Part shown: piece by piece, positions 1 through 5,152 of the stretch | Layout: each line of letters starts with the position of its first letter | Position numbering within the stretch: position 1 is the first letter of the stretch | Assembly: GCA_039816825.1 (NCBI GenBank) | Contig: JBCBXA010000116.1 | Location: forward strand, 1-8,549 | Direction of reading: 5' to 3' | DNA length: 8,549 nucleotides | From: JBCBXA01 sp039816825 | Lineage (GTDB): Bacteria > Pseudomonadota > Alphaproteobacteria > Rhizobiales > Rhizobiaceae | Translations under genes and position numbers: made by a program | Notes under the pieces: model-generated | Databases searched by the model: none | Seen by the model: the letters and a program-made list of their open reading frames with translations, nothing else | Told to the model about the DNA's origin: nothing

Positions 1-188
1 TCGCGCTGCGGCCCGGCGATGATGATGTTCCCATGATCACCAATGCAACCGTGCTGCTCTGCGAGCTTGATCGCCTGGTGGACGGCAACACGCATCGCAT
101 CGTGATTGGCAATGTGACGATGGCCGAACGCGGCCCGAACGACCCGCTGCTCTATATGTCCGGCGGCTATCGCGGTCTGGCTGACTAG
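1..188 (+). CDS. Flavin reductase-like domain protein, 3' end only
   Basis: This is the last 61 codons of a gene whose start lies left of the window; the reading frame begins at base 3 and stops with TAG at 186-188. The visible protein has the C-terminal pattern of the flavin-reductase-like (FMN-binding split-barrel, HpaC/DIM6-type) family: a beta strand ATVLLCEL, then the short signature THRIVIGNV (like the family's GDHTIFIGEV segment), and an ending PLLYMSGGYRGL that matches the usual PLLYFRGxYRxL tail. Such proteins use NAD(P)H to reduce free FMN or FAD for a partner monooxygenase, in the cytoplasm; that role is inferred from family membership. The gene converges on the TRAP permease gene and their stop codons overlap. 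No partner monooxygenase is visible. Family assignment is fairly sure; the flavin or substrate is not known. Confidence 0.72.
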   Translation, partial: ALRPGDDDVPMITNATVLLCELDRLVDGNTHRIVIGNVTMAERGPNDPLLYMSGGYRGLAD

Positions 189-280
189 CTGGCCAGCAGG
201 CGCGGCAGGAACAGGCACAGTCCCGGAATCGCCAGCAGAAGCGCCACGCGTACCAATTCAACACTGAAGAATGGCAGCAC
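185..280 (-). CDS. dctM: TRAP large permease, C-terminal fragment left of the gap
   Basis: On the minus strand this encodes the last 31 residues of a DctM-type permease, starting VLPFFSVELVRVALL and ending LPRLLAS before TAG at 187-185. This is the standard C-terminal transmembrane segment of the family (GVLPFxxxxLVRLALLxxFPxLxLWLP). It is cut at the N gap and is the natural continuation of the longer dctM part at 391-1697. Joining them leaves only about 20 bases of coding sequence unaccounted for, judged from the normal spacing in the family. The TAG overlaps the TAG of the convergent flavin reductase in the palindrome CTAG at 185-188. I treat this and the 391-1697 part as one gene split by assembly. 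Confidence 0.75.
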   Translation of the reverse strand: MLPFFSVELVRVALLLAIPGLCLFLPRLLAS

Positions 281-390
281 NNNNNNNNNNATTTGCCGGC
301 GTGCTGCCATTCTTCAGTGTTGAATTGGTACGCGTGGCGCTTCTACTGGCGATACCGGGACTGTGCCTGTTCCTGCCGCGCCTGCTGGCC
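191..390. repeat. Inverted duplication of the dctM 3' end around the N gap
   Basis: Bases 301-390 are the reverse complement of 280-191 with 88 of 90 positions identical. The mismatches are at 345 versus 236 and 354 versus 227. Both fall at third codon positions of the dctM reading frame (a Leu codon and an Ile codon) and change no amino acid. The right arm extends inward to 291 and encodes Phe-Ala-Gly before the shared part, which completes the family motif. Similarity stops abruptly at 391, where the main dctM part begins. The arrangement points to a fold-back or mis-oriented contig end from a closely related strain and not to a biological repeat, although a real inversion cannot be excluded. 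Confidence 0.9.
281..290. other. Assembly gap of ten Ns
   Basis: Ten undetermined bases. They sit at the centre of a near-perfect inverted duplication, so the true gap length and the orientation of what follows are doubtful. A round run of ten Ns is typical of a scaffolding placeholder, not a measured distance. Confidence 0.97.
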
Positions 391-393
391 TGA
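292..393 (+). pseudogene. Inverted copy of the dctM C-terminus (likely assembly artefact)
   Basis: Read on the plus strand, this encodes FAGVLPFFSVELVRVALL and on to LPRLLA, followed by TGA at 391-393. The protein is identical to the minus-strand fragment at 185-280 except that the final Ser is lost at the junction. It has no start codon and no ribosome-binding site, and it opens directly out of the N gap, so it should not be annotated as an independent gene. Its value is that it supplies three residues (Phe-Ala-Gly) missing from the left arm, which helps rebuild the true dctM sequence. The TGA is probably created by the junction itself. Confidence 0.7.
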
Positions 394-1697
394 CCGGTGG
401 ACTGGGCAATCGACGCGATGATGAAGACGTTGAGCCCAACTGGCGGCGTGATGAGGCCAAGCTCCACCACCACGAGCGCGATGATGCCGAACCAGATCTT
501 CAACGCTTCGCCGTCCATGCCGAAGACAGCGTCAGTCGAGCTGACGAAGTCTCCACCGTTCAATTCGAGGAGAGCTGGCCAGAAGAAGGGTACGACCACC
601 AGGATCATGGCCAGGGAGTCCAGGAAGCAGCCCAGGATGATCAGCATCAGCAGAAAGCTGATGAGGATGAGCCAAGGGTCGAGGCCAGAGCTCGTGGCCC
701 AGCCTGCCAGCGCCGCCGGAAGCCCCGCGCGGGTGAGGAAGCCCTTGAGCACCTCAGCACCAAACAAGATGAAGTAGATCATGCCTGCGGTGACGGCAGT
801 GTCGAGGAGCGAGCGGGAAAGCCCCTCCCGCGAAAGACCTTCATCTCCGCCCCTTCGCTTCGATCTGACGCGCAAGGCGATGCCGTAGAGCAGAATGACG
901 GTGGCTCCGATGGCCGCGGCAGGTGTTGGCGTGAAAAGGCCGAGGCCAAGGCCAGCGATGATGGTTCCGAAGATGACCAGCACCGGCCAGAGGCGACGGG
1001 TCGCTTGCTTGCGCGCCTCCCGCGATGGTGGTTCCGGCAGGGGCGCGAGAGACGGATTTCGCCTCACCCGCAGGGCGATCACGGCGAGAAAGAAAACAAC
1101 CGCCAGCAGGCCCGGCACGATGGCTGCCTGAAACATCTCGATGATGGAGGCTTCAACAATGATGGCGTAGAGAACCAGCGCGACCGATGGCGGGATCAGG
1201 ATGCCAAGCGTGCCGCCGGCTGCGAGGGTGCCGGCTGCCAATCGCGGGGCATAGTTGAGCCGCGCGAGTTCGGGCAGGGCGACGCGCCCCATGGTGGAAG
1301 CCGTGGCCAGGTACGAGCCGCAGACCGCGCCGAACGCCCCACAGGCCAGCACCGCCGCCATGGCCACACCGCCGCGTATGCGTCCGATCAGAGTGCTCAA
1401 CCCGTGGAAGAGATCCCGGCTCAGCCCGGCCTCACTGGCGAGAAACCCCATCAGGATGAACAGCGGAACGACCGACAGTTCATAGCTCGACACCGTGTCG
1501 AACAGGAGTGTTTTGAAGTTCCGCAGGTATGGCTCGAACCGCAGGTAGGGCAAGGCGAGTGAAAGGACATAGTTGCCGCCAATGCCCACCGCCACCATGG
1601 CGAGCCCGACGGGTACTCTCGCGAGGAGCAGGAGCAACAGGACCCCGAGGCCGAGTGCTCCGACGGCCTCGCCAGACAGGTTGGAAAGCAAACTCAC
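391..1697 (-). CDS. dctM: TRAP transporter large permease (DctM family), main part, 3' end displaced
   Basis: This is the large membrane subunit of a tripartite ATP-independent periplasmic transporter, a sodium-coupled inner-membrane carrier typically for carboxylates or sialic-acid-like solutes. About 435 codons are present from a GTG start at 1697. That start is supported because it overlaps the dctQ stop by four bases (GTGA). Family hallmarks are clear: PLFILMG at residues 77-83, the GAVCGSYLATASTMGRVALPE segment near 122-142, GTLGILIPPS at 161-170, and GLITPPVGLNVFIIASIAQ near the break. Many hydrophobic helices are separated by two basic loops, one around RREARK-like residues after the sixth helix. 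The sequence is lost after Ser-Thr-Gly at 393-401; the proper C-terminus lies across the N gap at 185-280. The full protein would be about 475 residues, somewhat longer than common 425-residue members because of loop insertions. The substrate is unknown. Confidence 0.9.
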
Positions 1698-2209
1698 TGT
1701 ACCATGCCCTCGGAACTGGGCCGACCTACGAGCTGTGTCAGGCAAACCACGGCCCAGAGCAGCATGGACAGGATGCCTGGTGCGAAGAAGGGCCAGCGCG
1801 GCCAACCGAGCACGGGCGAAAGCGCGCTATCGGCTTTAGCCTCCAGCATGCCGATGCCGAGCCAGTAGGCAAGAAAGAGTGCTGTCGCGGCCAGCAATGC
1901 CAGCCAAAGACTGTCCGCTATCTGTCCCACTCTGGCTGGCAGTCGGGCCATGAGAAAGTCGATGGCGATGTGCCCGCGCCGCCACTGGCACCAGGGGAGA
2001 AACCCGAGGGCGGCAACGGCAATGGACAGTGAAACAAAGTCCTCATAGCCGGGGAGGCCGCCAATCTGCAGCCCCAGCGGTTCCGCCATACGCGAAGCGG
2101 CGAAAGCGAGCGTGTTGAGGGACGTGACAGCCATGATGGCCAGCAGAACGGCCCCCGAACCAAGGGCCCAGAGCCGCACGATGCTGCCAATATATGAGCT
2201 GTTGGTCAT
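1694..2209 (-). CDS. dctQ: TRAP transporter small permease (DctQ family)
   Basis: This 171-residue membrane protein has four predicted helices, roughly at residues 10-36, 56-74, 97-118 and 140-160. The DctQ signature is visible as GYEDFVSL (about 54-61) followed by FLPWCQWRRGHIAIDFL (about 70-86), matching the family's GxEExxxxxxxWxxFLGxxxxxRxGxHIxVD region. DctQ pairs with DctM in the inner membrane and helps dock the periplasmic binding protein. I chose ATG at 2209 because AAGG at 2220-2217 sits seven bases upstream; an in-frame GTG two codons earlier (2215) is possible. The stop overlaps the dctM start, indicating translational coupling. No dctP-type solute-binding protein gene is next to the pair: the upstream neighbour is the cyd operon and the downstream one a convergent flavin reductase. 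The substrate therefore cannot be guessed. Confidence 0.88.
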   Translation of the reverse strand: MTNSSYIGSIVRLWALGSGAVLLAIMAVTSLNTLAFAASRMAEPLGLQIGGLPGYEDFVSLSIAVAALGFLPWCQWRRGHIAIDFLMARLPARVGQIADSLWLALLAATALFLAYWLGIGMLEAKADSALSPVLGWPRWPFFAPGILSMLLWAVVCLTQLVGRPSSEGMVQ

Positions 2210-2216
2210 GGCCACG

Positions 2217-2220
2217 CCTT
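2217..2220 (-). promoter_or_regulatory. Ribosome-binding site deciding the dctQ start
   Basis: Minus-strand AAGG lies seven bases before the ATG at 2209, which is good spacing. For the alternative GTG at 2215 the spacing would be only one base, so the ATG is preferred. Confidence 0.5.
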
Positions 2221-2253
2221 AAGCACTGGCGGGCCAAACCGGCTCGCTCAGGC

Positions 2254-2282
2254 CTTATCGGCCCGTGTTTCCCAAGGCGCAA
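2254..2282 (-). promoter_or_regulatory. Weak possible sigma70-type promoter for dctQM
   Basis: On the minus strand TTGCGC (2282-2277) and GATAAG (2259-2254) are separated by 17 bases and lie about 45 bases upstream of the dctQ start. Only three of six and four of six bases match the consensus, so this may be chance. It is the only candidate I see in the 101-bp gap between the DUF2474 gene and dctQ. Confidence 0.22.
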
Positions 2283-2290
2283 GAGGCCGT

Positions 2291-2310
2291 GGCGACCTGT
2301 CCATGTCGCC
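2291..2310 (-). terminator. Short hairpin just after the cyd operon
   Basis: The sequence GGCGAC-N8-GTCGCC forms a six-base-pair GC-rich stem beginning directly after the stop codon of the DUF2474 gene (2311-2313). No T-run follows on the minus strand, so it does not fit a classical intrinsic terminator. It may protect the 3' end of the cyd transcript or attenuate read-through into dctQM. Confidence 0.28.
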
Positions 2311-2448
2311 TCAGCCGAGGCCGAGCCAGAAGCGAATGCCGTAAGCGACCACGAGGATGGTGGCGATTGACAGGCCGTAGATGATGACGAACCATCCCAG
2401 CTTCTTCCACCAGGGGTTCTCTGTGTTTTGGGTGTGGTCCGGGGCCAT
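2311..2448 (-). CDS. DUF2474 small membrane subunit of the cytochrome bd operon
   Basis: This 45-residue protein starts with ATG at 2448-2446 and ends with TGA at 2313-2311. It begins MAPDHTQNTENPWWKKLGWF and continues into one hydrophobic helix (about residues 19-43) that ends in an Arg-Phe-Trp stretch. The P-W-W-K-K-L-G-W motif before a single helix is characteristic of DUF2474 proteins, which are encoded after cydB in many proteobacterial CIO-type operons. Its start overlaps the cydB stop by one base (TGATG), strong evidence of translational coupling and of being a real gene despite its size. By analogy with CydX of Escherichia coli, which stabilises the haem sites of cytochrome bd, it is probably a small oxidase subunit; that function is inferred, and it is not evidently homologous to CydX. 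Confidence 0.88.
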   Translation of the reverse strand: MAPDHTQNTENPWWKKLGWFVIIYGLSIATILVVAYGIRFWLGLG

Positions 2449-3482
2449 CAATGGTAGCCCTCGTTCGGATCAACTTTCCCGCGGAACACCCAATAGGCAT
2501 AGCCCGTATAGCCGATGATCAGCGGCAGGTTGATGGCCACGCCGATGAGCATGAAGATCTGGCTGTTGCGCGGAGCAGCGGCCTCCCAAAGCGTTATCTC
2601 GGTGGGCACGATGTAAGGGAACATGCAGATGCCGAGGCCAACAAAGCACAGTGTGAACAGGATCAGCGCCAGCACGAAGGGGCGGTATTCGTGGTGGTGG
2701 ACGGTGAGCGAGCGGAACATCAGGAATGCCACCAGCAGCACGGAAGCGGCAACAGCCACTGCCAGCCAGATGCCGGCGCCGGTGAACCAGCGGGCGAAGT
2801 AGCCCTCTTGAAGGAAAGGCGTCCAAAGGCTGATGATGCCTATAAAGGCGATGGTGGAGAGGCCGAGGGGCCAGGCGCGTTTGCGCATCCGCTCCTGCAG
2901 TCCGCCGCCGGTTTTCATGACCAGCCACGTCGCGCCGAGCAGCATGTAGCCAACCATGACGGCCACGCCGACGGTGAGGGAGAATGGCGTCAGCCAATCC
3001 CACCATCGGCCACTATACTGGCGAGCCGCTTCGTCCACCGAGATGCCCTGGAGCAGCGCGCCCAGCGTGATGCCCTGGCTGAGGGCGGCGAGGGCAGAGC
3101 CGCCGATGAAGGCCCAGTCCCAGACCCACTCCCAGCGCTTGGTGCGCCAGCGGAACTCGAAGGCCACGCCCCGGAACACAAGCGCCAGAAGCATGAGCGT
3201 GATGGGTACATAAAGCGCGGGCAATATGAGCGCATAGGCGAGGGGGAAGGCGGCAAATAGGCCGCCACCACCCAGCACAAGCCAGGTTTCATTGCCATCC
3301 CAGACCGGGGCGACGGAGTTCATCATCACGTCGCGGTCCTGCTTGGCTTTTTCCGCTGCGAACAGCATTCCAAGGCCGAGGTCGAACCCGTCCAGGATCA
3401 CGTAAACCAGTACGGAAAACGCGATGATCGCGCCCCACCAGAATGTGAGATCGAAGACGATCTCTTCACCCAGAAACATCAT
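2448..3482 (-). CDS. cydB: Cytochrome bd ubiquinol oxidase subunit II
   Basis: Subunit II of the haem-copper-independent quinol oxidase that reduces O2 to water at the inner membrane. The 344-residue protein carries the family motifs DGFDLG at residues 31-36 and WDGNETWLVLGGGGLFAAFP from residue 61, and eight or nine hydrophobic helices. The WDGNETW form (in place of the WDGNQVW of E. coli CydB) is typical of the cyanide-insensitive-oxidase-like branch. The length is slightly under E. coli CydB (379). The start is the first of two adjacent ATG codons, 32 bases after the cydA stop, with only a weak purine-rich ribosome-binding site (GAAGCGAG about 9 bases upstream); the second ATG is equally possible. 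Its stop overlaps the start of the DUF2474 gene. Cotranscription with cydA is very likely. Confidence 0.95.
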   Translation of the reverse strand: MMFLGEEIVFDLTFWWGAIIAFSVLVYVILDGFDLGLGMLFAAEKAKQDRDVMMNSVAPVWDGNETWLVLGGGGLFAAFPLAYALILPALYVPITLMLLALVFRGVAFEFRWRTKRWEWVWDWAFIGGSALAALSQGITLGALLQGISVDEAARQYSGRWWDWLTPFSLTVGVAVMVGYMLLGATWLVMKTGGGLQERMRKRAWPLGLSTIAFIGIISLWTPFLQEGYFARWFTGAGIWLAVAVAASVLLVAFLMFRSLTVHHHEYRPFVLALILFTLCFVGLGICMFPYIVPTEITLWEAAAPRNSQIFMLIGVAINLPLIIGYTGYAYWVFRGKVDPNEGYH

Positions 3483-3514
3483 GGTCGTTTACTCGCTTCT
3501 TTCGCTTCCGGGTT

Positions 3515-4975
3515 CTATTCGGCTGGTGCCGGCGTCTGGCCGCCTTTGCGCGGATCTTGCGCAAGGATTTCGGCGGCCGGGGTTGTGCCTGCCGTCCGGA
3601 TCGGGCCGTCAATATCGTCCTTGAGCGGCTTCTCGCCTTGAGCTGGTGCCTTGCCCATCATCCGTAGAATATAGAACGTGCCAGCGCCGAAGACGGCGAA
3701 GTAGACGACGATGAAAATGATCAGGCTTGCCGCCACAGCTGGCGCCTCCAGCGGCGCAGCGCTCTCGGCCGTCCGCAAGAAGCCATAGACCGTGTAGGGT
3801 TGGCGTCCGACTTCGGTGGTGATCCAGCCGGCCAGCACTGCGACGAGGCCGGATGGACCCATGACCAGCGCTGCGCGATGAAGCCAGGTCGCTTCGAAGA
3901 GATTGCCGCGATAGCGGGCCCAAAGCGACCACAGGCCGACGCCCAGCATCAGAAGGCCAATGCCCACCATGATTCTGAACGACCAGAAGACTAGGAAGAC
4001 AGGCGGCTGCTCCGCATCGTCAATCGTGTCGAGGCCAACACCCGGATAGAACGGGTCTCCCTTCAGCACCAGCGAGCCGAGATATGGAATGCCCACTGCG
4101 TAGTCGAGGGTTTGCGTCTCGTCATTGGGGATGCCGAAAATGTAGTAGGGCGCGCCCTCTGGATAGGAGTTGTAATAACCCTCCATCGCCATGAATTTTT
4201 GCGGCTGATACTCATAGGTGTTCAGCCCGTGCTCATGGCCGAGGCCAATCTGGATCGGCGTCATGATGGCCGCCATCCACATGGCCATGGAGAACATGGT
4301 TTTGGTGGCTTCCGATGGCTTCTCGCCCCGGCGCTTGCGGCGCAGCAAGTGGAAAGCCGCGACGCCGCCGACAATGAAGGCCGTCGTCAGATAGGCCGCC
4401 GCCAGCGTGTGGGTGAGGCGATAGGGGAAAGACGGATTGAAGATGACTTCCCAGAAGTTGGTCGGCAGGAACTGTCCGCTGACTTCATCGATAATGAACC
4501 CGGCGGGCGTGTGCATCCAGCTGTTCACCGACAGAATCCAGAACGCGCTCATGAAGGTGCCGAGGGCCACGGCTAGTGTGGCGCCCATGTGAAGAGCCGG
4601 ACCCACGCGCTCACGGCCAAACAGCATGATGCCTAGGAAGCCTGCTTCCAGGAAGAAAGCGCTCAGCACTTCGTAGCTCATGGGCCCGCCGATCACCGGC
4701 CCCGCCTTGTCGGAGAACACGGACCAGTTGGTGCCGAACTGGTAACTCATGACGATGCCGGACACGACGCCCATGGCAAATGCCAGCGCGAAGATCTTCA
4801 CCCAGTAGCGGTAGAGATCGAGGTATTTTTCCTGCTTGGTGTAGAGGAACAGACCGTTCAGGACCGCCAGATAGCTGGCGAGGCCGATGGTGAAGGCCGG
4901 GAAGATGAAGTGGAACGACACCGTGAACGCAAACTGGATGCGGGCAAGGAGGATGGCGTCGAGGCCTTCGAACAT
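3515..4975 (-). CDS. cydA: Cytochrome bd ubiquinol oxidase subunit I (short Q-loop, CIO-like)
   Basis: Subunit I, 486 residues, binds haems b558, b595 and d (or a second b) and oxidises quinol. Expected ligands and active-site residues are present: His22 in FAFTVSFHFIFPAF, Glu102 and Glu110 in the SYEVLSAFFLEAGFLG helix, His189 (RLTHTLAAAY), Lys260 and Glu265 in QPQKFMAMEG for quinol binding, Arg334 and Met336 in FWSFRIMVG, and Glu388 in TTEVGRQPY. The segment between helices 6 and 7 is short and lacks the C-terminal Q-loop extension of E. coli CydA (522 residues), placing it with CIO-like enzymes. The usual GRQPW motif reads GRQPY here. A soluble tail of about 45 residues rich in Pro, Ala and Lys follows the last helix. 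ATG at 4975 has AGG seven bases upstream. No cydDC genes for oxidase assembly are in the window. The upstream neighbour on the same strand is putA. Confidence 0.96.
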   Translation of the reverse strand: MFEGLDAILLARIQFAFTVSFHFIFPAFTIGLASYLAVLNGLFLYTKQEKYLDLYRYWVKIFALAFAMGVVSGIVMSYQFGTNWSVFSDKAGPVIGGPMSYEVLSAFFLEAGFLGIMLFGRERVGPALHMGATLAVALGTFMSAFWILSVNSWMHTPAGFIIDEVSGQFLPTNFWEVIFNPSFPYRLTHTLAAAYLTTAFIVGGVAAFHLLRRKRRGEKPSEATKTMFSMAMWMAAIMTPIQIGLGHEHGLNTYEYQPQKFMAMEGYYNSYPEGAPYYIFGIPNDETQTLDYAVGIPYLGSLVLKGDPFYPGVGLDTIDDAEQPPVFLVFWSFRIMVGIGLLMLGVGLWSLWARYRGNLFEATWLHRAALVMGPSGLVAVLAGWITTEVGRQPYTVYGFLRTAESAAPLEAPAVAASLIIFIVVYFAVFGAGTFYILRMMGKAPAQGEKPLKDDIDGPIRTAGTTPAAEILAQDPRKGGQTPAPAE

Positions 4976-5139
4976 GTGTACACCTATCGAATGATCTGGT
5001 CGGACAAGTAGTCCGCTAACGGAATTCTTCTAGGCTGAAATCAGGTGAGAAGGTGGACGATTCAACGGTTCCAACTGCGGCATCTGCGCACCGTTTTGTC
5101 GATTTCCTGCAACGACTTCGCCAATCGGACGAGGCCGGA
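4976..5139 (-). promoter_or_regulatory. putA-cydA intergenic control region with short palindromes
   Basis: This 164-bp gap probably holds the cydA promoter. Inverted repeats seen are CGGAC-N5-GTCCG at 5001-5015 (26-40 bases before the cydA ATG), the ten-base CTGAAATCAG at 5035-5044, and AACGGT (5064-5069) paired with ACCGTT (5090-5095). I see no FNR/ANR box of the TTGAT-N4-ATCAA type, which might have been expected for a microaerobic oxidase, and no convincing -35/-10 pair. Which regulator uses these sites, if any, is unknown. Confidence 0.4.
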
Positions 5140-5152
5140 TCAGGCCTCATCC
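5127..5152 (-). terminator. Hairpin spanning the putA stop codon
   Basis: On the minus strand GGATGAGGCC pairs with GGCCTCGTCC around a six-base loop containing the TGA stop of putA. That gives a ten-base-pair stem with one G-U pair. No T-run follows, so it may be a Rho-assisted or weak terminator or an RNA-stability element. It would partly separate putA from cydAB expression. Confidence 0.42.

Noticed and set aside
258..390. Continuation of the dctM reading frame through the N gap to a stop at 258
   Set aside because: After Ser-Thr-Gly the translation becomes Arg/Ser-rich and unlike any DctM, because it reads the antisense of the inverted 3' end. It is an artefact of the junction.
191..390. 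Interpretation of the inverted repeat as an insertion sequence, attachment site or invertible switch
   Set aside because: The arms are coding sequence of the dctM C-terminus, with no transposase, recombinase, or target duplication, and a gap of Ns sits at the centre.
363..1562. Long plus-strand open frame opposite dctM
   Set aside because: It is highly charged, low-complexity (Glu, Asp, Gln, Arg) and antisense to hydrophobic permease codons, as expected for a shadow frame.
4976..5139. FNR/ANR binding site upstream of cydA
   Set aside because: I looked for TTGAT-N4-ATCAA on both strands and found no acceptable match.
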